A stretch of 64,000 bases of DNA, from NCBI GenBank assembly GCA_020062545.1, contig JAGUWD010000017.1:53142-117141 (forward strand), written 5' to 3'. How positions within the stretch are numbered: position 1 is the stretch's first letter; each line of letters opens with the position of its first letter. This stretch comes from Thermodesulfovibrionales bacterium (GTDB taxonomy: Bacteria; Nitrospirota; Thermodesulfovibrionia; Thermodesulfovibrionales; Dissulfurispiraceae). Made by a program: the position numbers and the translations under genes. The notes below the pieces were generated by a model that had not been told where the DNA came from, did not search any database, and saw only the letters and a list, made by a program, of their open reading frames with translations. Shown piece by piece: positions 26,311 through 34,469 of the stretch.

Positions 26311-27288
26311 TTATTCCTGGAGAGAGATTACAAGTCTTTCCGGAGTTACCACTGCAGTTCCGACCTCACCAACTACTATTCCAGCAGCGTGGTTTGCTAT
26401 TACTGCTGCCTCTTCAAGGGATGCTCCGGCAGCACGGGCAAGGGTGATGGTTGCGATTACCGTATCTCCTGCACCCGTAACATCAAAGACTTTTTTTGCT
26501 ACAGTTGGAATGTGTGTCACTTTAAATTTTTTTAATGGATCCCTTTCGAACAGGCTCATGCCATCTTCGCTGCGTGTTATAAGTACAGACTTGCAGGATA
26601 ATTTGGTCATCAATGTCTTTCCTGCCTTTAAAAGGCTCTGTTCGTCCTTTATCTCGACACCCGAGCCCTGCGATGCTTCCATAAGATTTGGGGTTATCAG
26701 GGATACATTTTTGTAAAAATGGAAATGGCCCACCTTTGGGTCTACTGCAACAAATGTATTATTAGGTCTTGCGTATTTTACTACTGTTTCTATGAGCGAT
26801 GAGGATATAACGCCCTTTTTATAGTCCGAAATAATTACAGCATCGTGATCATTTAAGGCCTTCTTAATATAGTTTACAAGATTTAAGAGATTTTTGCCTT
26901 CGAGTCTTTTCCTGTCTTCCCTGTCAAATCTCACTACTTGCTGGTGATGGGCAATAACCCTTGCCTTTACTGTGGTTGGCCTCTTGTCCTCGATTATTCC
27001 CTCTGTGTTTATGTTCCTCTCTTCAAACAATTCCTTCAATATCCTTCCTGCAGTGTCTTTTCCGACTATCCCTGCAATAGATACCTTTCCGCCAAGCGCT
27101 ATAACATTGTTTGCGACGTTTGCAGCACCGCCAAGGAGGAACGATTCGCTCACCACATCAACCACGGGTACAGGCGCTTCAGGGGAAATCCTGTTAACCT
27201 TCCCGTAGATGAAACGGTCGAGGATAAGGTCTCCGATGATTAATATTTTTTTGTTTCTGAAGGAATTGATGATTTTGGTAAAACCCAT
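26311..27288 (-). CDS. rfaE1: Heptose 7-phosphate kinase (RfaE domain I)
   Basis: A 325-residue PfkB-family kinase. I start at ATG 27288 (MGFTKIINSFRNKKILIIGDLILDRF); an upstream TTG would add 12 unlikely residues. Motifs: GDLILDRFIYGKVNRISPEAPVPVV near 20 and GGAANVANN near 50, both typical of D-glycero-beta-D-manno-heptose-7-phosphate kinase, and VTGAGDTVIA near 265 with the catalytic Asp. It makes heptose 1,7-bisphosphate for LPS inner core. The adenylyltransferase half is not fused. There is no Shine-Dalgarno; TATTTT lies 6 nt before the ATG. Confidence 0.9.
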   Translation of the reverse strand: MGFTKIINSFRNKKILIIGDLILDRFIYGKVNRISPEAPVPVVDVVSESFLLGGAANVANNVIALGGKVSIAGIVGKDTAGRILKELFEERNINTEGIIEDKRPTTVKARVIAHHQQVVRFDREDRKRLEGKNLLNLVNYIKKALNDHDAVIISDYKKGVISSSLIETVVKYARPNNTFVAVDPKVGHFHFYKNVSLITPNLMEASQGSGVEIKDEQSLLKAGKTLMTKLSCKSVLITRSEDGMSLFERDPLKKFKVTHIPTVAKKVFDVTGAGDTVIATITLARAAGASLEEAAVIANHAAGIVVGEVGTAVVTPERLVISLQE

Positions 27289-27331
27289 TATTGAAAAATA
27301 ACCTACAGAAGGCAAAAAAATCAAATGTAAT

Positions 27332-27359
27332 TTGACATTTTCTATGGATATTATATAAA
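27332..27359 (+). promoter_or_regulatory. Promoter of tolQRAB
   Basis: TTGACA (27332-27337), 16 bp, TATAAA (27354-27359), then GGGAGG before the tolQ ATG at 27381. The -35 is perfect and the -10 matches five of six. Confidence 0.7.
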
Positions 27360-27380
27360 GTTAAAAAATTTGGGAGGCTT

Positions 27381-28004
27381 ATGGAACACTCGGCAATTCA
27401 ATTAATCCTTCAGGCAGGGGTTATAGTAAAAATAGTCCTTGCAATTCTTTTCTTCTTCTCTATCGTATCATGGACGATAATTTTCCAGAAGTGGCGACAC
27501 TTCACCAATGCTGACAAGGAAACATACAATTTCCTGAGAATATACGAGGCAACGCAGAACCCGAAGGATCTCTTTTCATCTTCAAAGAAATTCTCTGCGA
27601 GTCCGCTGTCCAATCTATTCAGGTCTGTTTATTCGGAGAAGACCTATACAGACAGGGATGAGCTTAAAAGGATGCTAAAGAGATACAGCGCCCTTGAGTC
27701 TGCAAAGCTTGAGAGGTATCTGAACTTCCTTGCTACAACAGGCTCAACTACACCATTCATCGGTCTTTTCGGAACAGTGTGGGGAATAATGAACGCATTC
27801 AGGGGAATCGGCAGTGCTGGTTCAGCATCCCTTGCAATTGTTGCACCCCATATTGCAGAGGCATTGATAGCAACCGCTATCGGTCTTGCCGCTGCCATAC
27901 CAGCGGTCATTGCATATAACTATTACCTCAGCAGGGCGAACCGGATGATAATAGAGATGGAAGACTTTTCAGCAGAGCTTGTTGATTATATCCTGAAGAG
28001 CTGA
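27381..28004 (+). CDS. tolQ: TolQ/ExbB-type proton channel
   Basis: A 207-residue MotA/TolQ/ExbB protein. Membrane helices lie at about 14-35, 112-135 and 150-180. TTPFIGLFGTVWGIMNAFRGIG near 115 and IAEALIATAIGLAAAIPAVIAYNYY near 150 are the pore signatures. Together with TolR it forms the proton-driven motor of the Tol system, which constricts the outer membrane during division. The gene order tolQ-tolR-tolA-tolB supports Tol rather than TonB use. It has its own promoter and a good ribosome-binding site. Confidence 0.93.
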   Translation: MEHSAIQLILQAGVIVKIVLAILFFFSIVSWTIIFQKWRHFTNADKETYNFLRIYEATQNPKDLFSSSKKFSASPLSNLFRSVYSEKTYTDRDELKRMLKRYSALESAKLERYLNFLATTGSTTPFIGLFGTVWGIMNAFRGIGSAGSASLAIVAPHIAEALIATAIGLAAAIPAVIAYNYYLSRANRMIIEMEDFSAELVDYILKS

Positions 28005-28006
28005 TA

Positions 28007-28414
28007 ATGGCATTCAGACCCGCAAGACATAGGACAGTTCTTTCCGAGATAAATGTTACACCCCTTGTTGATGTAATGCTGGTGCTTTTGATCATTTTCA
28101 TGGTTACTGCCCCATTGCTCCAGCAGGGAGTTGATGTGAACCTTCCGAAGGCAAAGGGAAAGGATCTGCCTCCAGAGGAAAGGATTACCATTGTTATAAA
28201 AAGGGGCGGGAGCATTTTTATGAATGACAATCCCGTATCTATGAACGATATGGCAAAAAAACTCTCTGCAATAAGCAAGCTCAATCCGAACGTCTTTCTT
28301 AAGGCAGACAAGGACGTGCCTTATGGGTTGGTGGTAGAGGTCATGGGAGAGATAAAGGAGGCGGGGATAGAGAAGTTAGGCATGATAACCGAGCCTAAAA
28401 TAGCTCTACCATGA
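28007..28414 (+). CDS. tolR: TolR/ExbD-type motor subunit
   Basis: A 135-residue protein with one membrane helix (about 17-40) containing the proton-carrying Asp in VTPLVDVMLVLLIIFMV, then a periplasmic ExbD/TolR domain (GVDVNLPKAKGKDLPPEERI to VPYGLVVEVMGEIKEAGIEKLGMITEP). It is 2 bp after tolQ and overlaps the tolA start by 4 bp, so the genes are coupled. It couples proton flow to TolA movement. Confidence 0.94.
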   Translation: MAFRPARHRTVLSEINVTPLVDVMLVLLIIFMVTAPLLQQGVDVNLPKAKGKDLPPEERITIVIKRGGSIFMNDNPVSMNDMAKKLSAISKLNPNVFLKADKDVPYGLVVEVMGEIKEAGIEKLGMITEPKIALP

Positions 28415-29160
28415 AAAGTAATAATGATAGATCCCGTGGTCAATTCTCGCTTTTAAACTCGTTATTTATTACTCGCTATTCGTTACTGTCTTTATTTTTA
28501 CATGTCTTGATAGTTGCTGCTGCATTCGTTATTGCAAGACATTCGAGTTTATACAAAATACCGGCGCCGTATATAGTAACTATTGTGGATAGCCCTGCTG
28601 CTACAACAGCCAGCAGCCAGCAATCAGCAGTCAGCAGTCAGCCCCCTGAAACAGAAGTTCGGGATTCGAAAGCTCAGAGCATAAAACCTAAAACTCAAAG
28701 TATGGATACACCAGGTAAATTAAAAGACATTTCAAAAAAGGATGAAATGACGGTCAGGGAGCGGATAGAGGCGCTTCAGGCCAAGAAAAAGATAGAAAAA
28801 TTGGCAGCGCTCAGGAAAATGGTGGATATTGGAGGACAGAAAAGCCTTCCTCAAGGTAAAACAGGAGGGGCACTACAGGGCAGCAGCAAACAAGGAGTAA
28901 CTGCAAGCAGCAGCGACTATTATTCGGTGGTTATGAATAAAATAAGGCAGCAGTGGATATTTCCTGAAAGCATTGACAGGGATTTGCTTGCAATAATCAC
29001 AATCAAAATAGCAAGAGATGGAAGCGTGACAATTGGCAGAATGGAACAAAGCTCAGGCAATGCGCTGTTTGACCGTTCTGCATTAAGGGCAATAAGCAAG
29101 GCAAGTCCATTACCGTCTCCGCCGCAAGAGATGGAGATCGGGGTGAGGTTCAGGCCATGA
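28411..29160 (+). CDS. tolA: TolA-like energy transducer (TonB C-terminal domain)
   Basis: A 249-residue protein: a membrane helix (about 24-43), a disordered charged linker and a C-terminal TonB/TolA domain (SDYYSVVMNKIRQQWIFPESIDRDLLAIITIKIARDGSVTIGRMEQSSGNALFDRSALRAI). It spans the periplasm and links TolQR to TolB. It is shorter than E. coli TolA. Two stretches are encoded by heptad repeats: the N-terminus (LNSLFITRYSLLSLF, DNA 28457-28489) and linker residues near 66-80 (TASSQQSAVSSQPPE, DNA 28609-28643). It overlaps tolR and tolB by 4 bp each. Confidence 0.85.
   Translation: MKSNNDRSRGQFSLLNSLFITRYSLLSLFLHVLIVAAAFVIARHSSLYKIPAPYIVTIVDSPAATTASSQQSAVSSQPPETEVRDSKAQSIKPKTQSMDTPGKLKDISKKDEMTVRERIEALQAKKKIEKLAALRKMVDIGGQKSLPQGKTGGALQGSSKQGVTASSSDYYSVVMNKIRQQWIFPESIDRDLLAIITIKIARDGSVTIGRMEQSSGNALFDRSALRAISKASPLPSPPQEMEIGVRFRP
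28457..28489 (+). repeat. Heptad repeat in the tolA 5' end
   Basis: Degenerate 7-mers of the type ACTCGTT/ACTCGCT/ATTCGTT run through the part encoding the residues just before the TolA membrane helix, without breaking the frame. Confidence 0.6.
28609..28643 (+). repeat. Heptad repeat in the tolA linker
   Basis: About five units of CAGCAGT-type 7-mers (CCAGCAG, CCAGCAA, TCAGCAG, TCAGCAG, TCAGCCC) encode a Ser/Gln-rich peptide in the linker. Very similar words occur at the 5' end of the transketolase C-subunit gene (13597-13620, minus strand). Confidence 0.75.
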
Positions 29161-30482
29161 ATATTAGGGTCAAGGGTCGGGAGTACTTAAACATGATTAG
29201 GTCATGGGTCATAGGTCATAGGTCATGGATAAAAACATATTGCCTATTGCCTGTCCTTTTGCTATTCATTATTCACTATTCACTATTCACTGCTCATGCC
29301 GAGAGGGTCTATATTGACATAACTTCTCCTGCTGTTAGAAAACTGCCCATTGCTGTTCAGGGTTTTATCGGTGGAAGTGAAATGTCCGATATTGTAAAAA
29401 ATGACCTGACATTCACAGGACTCTTTGACTGTATCGATGAAGCTGCCCATATAGAAAAGCCGGAACAGCCTTTTAATCCAAACAACTGGAAGGGGCTCGG
29501 CGTTGAGATCGTTGTCAAAGGCAAGGCAATAAAAGATAAGGGGCTCAGTGTTATCGTTTCTATTTACGATGTATCTGATGCCAGAGAGGTATTAAGAAAG
29601 GAATATTCCGGACCTTCTGATTTGTTGAGACCCATTTCCCACTCCATAGCCAATGACATATATAAAACTCTTACAGGGCAGCGGGGGATATTCAGGACGA
29701 GGGTAGCATTTGTCGGCGAAAGGAACGGCAATAAGGAGCTTTATTTAATGGATTGGGACGGCCACCGCATGCAAGGGCTTGGTGTAACCGGTGGTATATT
29801 GCTATCTCCGCGCTGGTCTTCAGATGGAACAAAGATGCTTTATTCTGCTGAAAGAAATAGAAGCTGGGATATTTATCTTCTCGATATGAATACAATGAGG
29901 GAGAAAAATATTGTAAGACTGAACGGCTTGAATATGGCAGGGAATTTTTTCCCTAATAATAAGGAGTTTGTGTTTTCATCATCAAAAGACGGAAAATCAA
30001 ATATTCATATAGGAGATATTTTAAGCATGAGGGGATGGAAACTTATATCATCCCCATGGATTGATGTGTCGCCTGCTGTTTCTCCTGACGGGAACAATGT
30101 CCTGTTTGTATCCAACAGGTCGGGAAGCCCGCAGGTATATATTGCAGACAAAAACGGCACAGGGATAAGAAGGCTTACCTTTGAGGGGTCATACAATACA
30201 TCGCCGGTATGGTCGCCAAGAGGGGACAGGATTGCATTTGTAAGAATGATAAATGGAAAAAATCAGATAGTTATCATGAAGCTTGACGGTACAGGAGTGG
30301 TGCAATTAACTGACAGAGGAAGCAATGAAGAGCCTTCATTTTCACCTGACGGAAGATACATAGCCTTTACATCCGATAGAGACGGCTCAAAGGGAATATA
30401 TCTAATGAGGTCTAACGGAGAAGATCAAAAGAGAATCACACCAAAGGGGCTTAAGGCGACCGGCCCGGGCTGGTCGCCTTAA
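29157..30482 (+). CDS. tolB: TolB periplasmic beta-propeller
   Basis: A 441-residue TolB: N-terminal domain (about 50-170, RVYIDITSPAVRKLPIAVQGF and VVKGKAIKDKGLSVIVSIYDVSD) and a six-blade WD40-like propeller whose blades each read like W(S/G)PDG..IAF.S.R.G (SPDGNNVLFVSNRSGSPQVY, SPRGDRIAFVRMINGK, SPDGRYIAFTSDRDGSK). The leader is unusual: DNA encoding residues about 13-47 consists largely of heptad repeats, yet yields a workable signal peptide (CLLPVLLLFIIHYSLFTAHAE). A second ATG at 29193 could be the true start. The stop codon lies in the terminator stem. No pal follows. Confidence 0.92.
   Translation: MNIRVKGREYLNMIRSWVIGHRSWIKTYCLLPVLLLFIIHYSLFTAHAERVYIDITSPAVRKLPIAVQGFIGGSEMSDIVKNDLTFTGLFDCIDEAAHIEKPEQPFNPNNWKGLGVEIVVKGKAIKDKGLSVIVSIYDVSDAREVLRKEYSGPSDLLRPISHSIANDIYKTLTGQRGIFRTRVAFVGERNGNKELYLMDWDGHRMQGLGVTGGILLSPRWSSDGTKMLYSAERNRSWDIYLLDMNTMREKNIVRLNGLNMAGNFFPNNKEFVFSSSKDGKSNIHIGDILSMRGWKLISSPWIDVSPAVSPDGNNVLFVSNRSGSPQVYIADKNGTGIRRLTFEGSYNTSPVWSPRGDRIAFVRMINGKNQIVIMKLDGTGVVQLTDRGSNEEPSFSPDGRYIAFTSDRDGSKGIYLMRSNGEDQKRITPKGLKATGPGWSP
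29199..29296 (+). repeat. Heptad repeats forming the tolB leader
   Basis: Three patches: GTCATGG/GTCATAG/GTCATAG/GTCATGG (29199-29228), TGCCTAT/TGCCTGT (29240-29254) and ATTCATT/ATTCACT/ATTCACT/ATTCACT (29263-29292). All are in frame and encode the TolB N-terminal basic region and hydrophobic core. Confidence 0.8.
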
Positions 30483-30497
30483 ATCAAACTGTTTTTT
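30451..30497 (+). terminator. Terminator of the tol operon, overlapping the tolB stop
   Basis: TTAAGGCGACC (30451-30461) pairs perfectly with GGTCGCCTTAA (30472-30482), with a GC-rich loop. The tolB TAA is the last three bases of the stem. A T6 run follows at 30492-30497. Confidence 0.75.
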
Positions 30498-30502
30498 GAT
30501 GC

Positions 30503-30787
30503 TTAGCAGCCTTCTGCCTTTCTAAAGTCCGTGGCTACATTTTTTCCGCTTTTGCTTTCGTATTTGCCTTTAATCTTATCGCCAATGCTGTATTTACCAA
30601 GCTTCCCTTTGTCTTCCAGTATTAGTGTCACATCTTTGCCATTGCTGTCTGTGACAACAACCGTACCTGCGCCGGAGTCTATATTCTTGATTGTGCCTTT
30701 GATTTTTTCTGCTGCAATTGCAAGCCCTATAAGCATTGCAATGCACAGGATTGTCCCTAATAGGACTGTTACGGTTTTTGATCTCAT
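30503..30787 (-). CDS. Small exported OB-like protein
   Basis: A 94-residue protein with a signal peptide (about 1-25, ending LAIAAEK) and a short beta-rich domain (IKGTIKNIDSGAGTVVVTDSNGKDVTLILEDKGKLGKYSIGDKIKGKYESKSGKNVATDF) resembling the small exported OB-fold proteins often labelled DUF5666. One Cys is the last residue. It is probably a periplasmic protein of unknown function. It converges on the tol operon and stands alone. Confidence 0.7.
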   Translation of the reverse strand: MRSKTVTVLLGTILCIAMLIGLAIAAEKIKGTIKNIDSGAGTVVVTDSNGKDVTLILEDKGKLGKYSIGDKIKGKYESKSGKNVATDFRKAEGC

Positions 30788-30843
30788 TTACTACCCCCTG
30801 TAAACTATGATTTAAACTTCAGGGGCAAAGCCCCAACTCTGTT

Positions 30844-32496
30844 TTAGAATTTAAACCATTCAATGGATTTCTGTATTTTAGAGCTTATTTTTGCAAGCCC
30901 CGATGCCGCATCTTTTACCTGGTCGATAGCCTCGGTTGTATGACCTATGGCAGAAGAAATATTGGTTATGTTCTGTGTAATCTCCTCGGATGCTGCTGAC
31001 TGCTCTTCTGATGCGGCAGCAATCCTTTGAACCATATCCATTGCATTGGAGGATGCCGATACGATAGAGTCCAGAGACTGGCTTGCAGCCTTCGAGAGAT
31101 CGAGTCCTTTATCAACTTCTGCACTTCCATTCTTCATTGCATCTACAGACCGTTTTGCCTCTGCCTGAATTACGGATATCCTCTGTGTAATATCCTGTGT
31201 TGCCTTTCCTGTCCTCTCCGCGAGTTTTCTGACCTCATCAGCCACAACCGCAAAGCCCCTTCCCTGTTCTCCTGCCCTTGCAGCCTCAATGGCAGCATTC
31301 AAGGCCAGAAGATTGGTCTGATCAGCTATGTCGCTGATAATTGCGGCTATCTCGCCTATCTGTACAGAACTTGCATCCAGTTCTTCGATAATCTTTGTGG
31401 TATCTTTTACATTCTCTACAATGTTGTACATGCCCTGTGTGGTCTTCTCTACAACTAATTTCCCCTTCGTGGCCTCTTCTGATGAATTCCTCGATGCATC
31501 AGCAGCCTGGGCAGCATTTTTTGCCACATCCATTATTGTCTGTGACATTTCCGTTGCTGCTGTTGCCACCTGCTGCGCCTGCAGGGATTGTTCGTTTGCT
31601 GACCTGCTCAGGTCTTCTGCAGTGGTCGAAAGCGCGCCGGATGAAGAGAGGAGATTCTGCATGTCTGCCTTTATATCGCTTATTATAGAGGTTATTCTGC
31701 GGGACATGGTTGTAAAGTCCTTCAGCATCATCCCTATCTCATCCTTCCGGTTTATTTCTATATCAGCAGCACTAAAGTCTCCATCTGCCATTGCCCGCGA
31801 CTTTTGCGATACCAATACTACCGGAGAGATAACAGATGAAGACAGAAATTTTGCAATGAGTACGAGGAGTACAACAAACACAACGCCTCCTGTTATAAAG
31901 CTCAATCCCACGATTTTCCCTTCTTTCTTCAAGTCACCAACCATTTTAGGGACATTTGCTCTTGCCTTTTCAACTGTATGTCCTGTTTCTTCTAAAATAA
32001 TGTTGTATCTTTCAGCCTGGATTCCACCTGCTATTTCTTTTGCCTTTTCGATATTACCGGCAAGGATTAAGGGAATTAGTTCTTTATCCCGGGTATCCTT
32101 GAAGGCATTCCATGTTTCCCGAGCCTTTGCTATTGACGAGGATTCTGTTGAAAGATTGGCAGCGCCCAAGGACTTCGCTATTTTGTCAAAAAGCTCATCT
32201 ATTCGCTTTGTCATATCCTCTATATCATCTTTAATATCCTCTAATTTTTCCCTGTCCTTTTCTATCATCATGCTTAAGAGTTTTGAGCGAACAAGGGTGA
32301 GATTGTATCGCTGTCTCGCGATGTCATCAGCTACAACCATGTTTTTTTCTATTTGTGCATAGGCATCTCCACCAACCTGAACCCTGTTAAAGAATACCTG
32401 GCCTATGGATATGCCAATTACTGCAAAGGCAATAAGAGCGCCGAAAACAATGTACAGCTTTTTCTTCAGGCTCATGTCTTTGAATTGTTGAATCAT
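30844..32496 (-). CDS. Methyl-accepting chemotaxis protein
   Basis: A 550-residue chemoreceptor with a membrane helix (about 10-30), a four-helix-bundle periplasmic sensor (about 35-190), a second membrane helix (about 195-215), a HAMP domain (about 215-270) and a long cytoplasmic signalling coiled coil whose hairpin tip reads [40 protein letters not shown] near 400. It signals to CheA/CheW, none of which is in the window. It is monocistronic. A GGGGC-AAA-GCCCC hairpin lies just after its stop (30822-30834). Confidence 0.95.
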   Translation of the reverse strand: MIQQFKDMSLKKKLYIVFGALIAFAVIGISIGQVFFNRVQVGGDAYAQIEKNMVVADDIARQRYNLTLVRSKLLSMMIEKDREKLEDIKDDIEDMTKRIDELFDKIAKSLGAANLSTESSSIAKARETWNAFKDTRDKELIPLILAGNIEKAKEIAGGIQAERYNIILEETGHTVEKARANVPKMVGDLKKEGKIVGLSFITGGVVFVVLLVLIAKFLSSSVISPVVLVSQKSRAMADGDFSAADIEINRKDEIGMMLKDFTTMSRRITSIISDIKADMQNLLSSSGALSTTAEDLSRSANEQSLQAQQVATAATEMSQTIMDVAKNAAQAADASRNSSEEATKGKLVVEKTTQGMYNIVENVKDTTKIIEELDASSVQIGEIAAIISDIADQTNLLALNAAIEAARAGEQGRGFAVVADEVRKLAERTGKATQDITQRISVIQAEAKRSVDAMKNGSAEVDKGLDLSKAASQSLDSIVSASSNAMDMVQRIAAASEEQSAASEEITQNITNISSAIGHTTEAIDQVKDAASGLAKISSKIQKSIEWFKF

Positions 32497-32625
32497 TTCT
32501 CCCCCACAATAGAGTTTAAAGGTTTATATTTTTTTTAATAAAGAAACTAATAAGTTATTTACAGTAGTTATAGCACAGCAATTTTTATATAGTCAAATAC
32601 AATTGCGAAATGCAATTTACAGGCA

Positions 32626-32656
32626 TAAAAACAGGGCTAAGGGGTCTCAGCCCTGT
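32626..32656 (-). terminator. Minus-strand terminator upstream of moaC
   Basis: ACAGGGCT (32631-32638) pairs with AGCCCTGT (32649-32656). On the minus strand a T-run follows (complement of 32627-32631). The only minus-strand transcription that could reach it comes from the response-regulator cluster at 33232 onward, running antisense through moaC. A small hairpin AATTGC-GAAAT-GCAATT lies beside it at 32601-32617. Confidence 0.55.
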
Positions 32657-32732
32657 GGGGTTAATTAAGAACATGTTGTTTATGAGAGATAGATTTGGTT
32701 AGAATGGAGTATAGTTAGTTTATGGAGGACTT

Positions 32733-33218
32733 ATGAAACTTACACATTTTGACGATGAGGGCAAGGCGAGGATGGTGGATGTTTCAGAAAAGCCTTTGAC
32801 CAAACGTGAGGCTATAGCTGTAGGCTCTGTTTATATGAAGCCTGAAACAATAAAACTGATTAAGGACAGGCGGATTTCAAAGGGTGATGTTCTCGGAGTT
32901 GCAAGAGTTGCAGGGATTATGGCTGCAAAGAAGACATCGGAGATAATACCCATGTGCCATCCTTTGAATATAACGTCTGTAGGCATTGATTTCGATATCG
33001 ATGAAGATAAAAACAAGGTTGATATAAAAACAACGGTCAGGATTGTCGGGCAGACAGGTGTGGAAATGGAGGCTCTCACAGCAACATCCGCAGCAGCCCT
33101 GACCATTTATGACATGTGCAAGGCAGTGGATAAAGAAATGGTTATTTCGGGTATAATGCTTATGGAAAAGCGGGGAGGGAAAAGCGGAGAATTCAGACGC
33201 TCAACACACAGCGATTGA
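32733..33218 (+). CDS. moaC: Cyclic pyranopterin monophosphate synthase MoaC
   Basis: A 161-residue Moa[19 protein letters not shown] opens it, [11 protein letters not shown] near 74 is the substrate motif, [23 protein letters not shown] near 110 includes the catalytic region, and [11 protein letters not shown] near 145 the conserved Lys. It converts the MoaA product into cPMP in molybdopterin synthesis. A GGAGG lies upstream. It is the only plus-strand gene in a minus-strand stretch; no other moa genes are adjacent. The 3' end and the 13-bp gap to the next gene contain heptad-like repeats. Confidence 0.96.
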   Translation: MKLTHFDDEGKARMVDVSEKPLTKREAIAVGSVYMKPETIKLIKDRRISKGDVLGVARVAGIMAAKKTSEIIPMCHPLNITSVGIDFDIDEDKNKVDIKTTVRIVGQTGVEMEALTATSAAALTIYDMCKAVDKEMVISGIMLMEKRGGKSGEFRRSTHSD

Positions 33219-33230
33219 CGCACAACACGT
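33195..33230. repeat. Heptad-type repeat at the moaC 3' end
   Basis: GACGCTCAACACAC and GACGCACAACACG flank GCGATT, related words covering the last moaC codons, its stop and the gap to the response regulator stop. The GACGC word is shared with the patch at 18397-18443. Confidence 0.45.
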
Positions 33231-33231
33231 C

Positions 33232-33951
33232 TTATTTCTGCGATACAGAACTCAAGAGGTCCTTGAGTTCCTTTGTCTTTTTATCTTCGAGTTCTAAGAA
33301 TTTGACAGCTACTTTAATATATTCGGAATCAATGAATGCCTCTGCAGCCTGAATCCTGACAACAAATCCCTCCAGACCTGATACCTTGTAATTGTTGTCC
33401 AGCTTTATATCGCATACCAATTTTTCGAATATCATTGGAATCGGGCTTTTTCTGTAAATATTACAGAGGAAGCCGCCTATGCTTAAATCGAGGAGATTTC
33501 CTCTGGAAACAGTGTCCCCGAACTGTAGAATAACCTCTCCGCTTAAATCAAAACGTTCGTACTGTCTCCTGTCAAATTTTCTGTGAACCTCTGCCATTTT
33601 TTGTATCAGACCCTCGATGGTAAAGGGCTTTATTACATAACTATTTACGCCTGCCTGCATGGCCTTTATAACATTCTCCTTTTCGTTCTTGGCTGTTACC
33701 ATAATAAACGGCAGGTCTTTGAGCGAAGGGTGGTTTCTTATCCAGTGGAGCAATTCCGGTCCGTTCATGGATGGCATTTCCCAGTCGCATAGAATAAGGT
33801 CGTATTTGTCCATCTCCAGCAGAGTCTGTGCCTCCTTGCCGTTGCTTGCTTCAAAAATCTCCACATTGGGGTGGTTTTTTTCGAGGCCGAATTTTATGAA
33901 CTTCCGAACAGAGGCCATATCGTCAACAACCAGCACTTTATTCTTTGCCAT
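33232..33951 (-). CDS. Response regulator with PilZ domain
   Basis: A 239-residue two-domain protein. The receiver (about 1-120) has the acidic pair VVDDM, the phosphoacceptor Asp in LILCDWEMPSMNG near 56 and the conserved Lys in SYVIKPF near 108. The PilZ domain (about 130-235) shows the c-di-GMP motifs RRQYERF and DLSIGGF. It thus combines phosphorelay input with c-di-GMP binding, likely acting on motility or surface behaviour. No cognate kinase is adjacent. A diguanylate cyclase lies about 5 kb away. It is the last gene of a minus-strand run. Confidence 0.93.
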   Translation of the reverse strand: MAKNKVLVVDDMASVRKFIKFGLEKNHPNVEIFEASNGKEAQTLLEMDKYDLILCDWEMPSMNGPELLHWIRNHPSLKDLPFIMVTAKNEKENVIKAMQAGVNSYVIKPFTIEGLIQKMAEVHRKFDRRQYERFDLSGEVILQFGDTVSRGNLLDLSIGGFLCNIYRKSPIPMIFEKLVCDIKLDNNYKVSGLEGFVVRIQAAEAFIDSEYIKVAVKFLELEDKKTKELKDLLSSVSQK

Positions 33952-33957
33952 AAGCCT

Positions 33958-34467
33958 TTACTTAAACCTCTCCACAGTGAATTTAAATATTTCCACGTCT
34001 TTATCCGACGGGTCTATGCCTGCTTTCATCTTTGTAATTGCCAGTTGTTCTTCAACAGTATTTACTCCATCGAGGTCAGGCAATAAAAGCCCTTTCCTGT
34101 GACCTTTAGCAACGATTATACCATACCGCTTTGGGTCGAGCTCTGAAATATCGCTTACTTTTTCAGGCTCTGACAATACATCAACGGAATAAGTTATATC
34201 GTTGAGTTCGTCCTCTTGTACAGGGTAGAATCGAGGATCTTCTGTGGCAGCGGCAATTGCGTTTCTTACGATCTCTTTATAGATATTTTCCTCGCATGGC
34301 AGAAATGTGCCAATGCACCCCCTCAATTCCCCATGCTTCTTTAATGACACGAAGACCCCTGCCTTTTTCTGCATCTCAGACGGTAGTTCTTTTGGACAAG
34401 TGAGGACATCCCCATTTTTCACATACTCCTCAATAGCCCTTTTTGCAAGCTCTACATAAGAATGCAT
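33958..34467 (-). CDS. amrA: AMMECR1 / AmmeMemoRadiSam system protein A
   Basis: A 169-residue AMMECR1-domain protein. [30 protein letters not shown] near 35-60 includes the family's LRGCIG hallmark. [30 protein letters not shown] and [21 protein letters not shown] follow. In bacteria the gene is part of the AmmeMemoRadiSam set with a Memo-like and a radical-SAM protein, neither of which is adjacent here. Its biochemical role is not settled. It is 2 bp from the polyprenyl synthase stop, on the same strand. Confidence 0.92.
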   Translation of the reverse strand: MHSYVELAKRAIEEYVKNGDVLTCPKELPSEMQKKAGVFVSLKKHGELRGCIGTFLPCEENIYKEIVRNAIAAATEDPRFYPVQEDELNDITYSVDVLSEPEKVSDISELDPKRYGIIVAKGHRKGLLLPDLDGVNTVEEQLAITKMKAGIDPSDKDVEIFKFTVERFK

Positions 34468-34469
34468 TT

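Noticed and set aside
25961..26716. 251-codon frame antisense to the PP-loop and heptose kinase genes
   Set aside because: It spans the ends of two well-supported genes and has no recognisable protein features.
29199..29296. Heptad arrays as a CRISPR array
   Set aside because: Units are about 7 bp, contiguous and lack unique spacers; no cas genes are present anywhere in the window.
31328..32362. 344-codon open frame antisense to the chemoreceptor
   Set aside because: The chemoreceptor on the other strand has clear family motifs; the antisense frame is low-complexity Ser/Ile/Phe and arises from codon bias.
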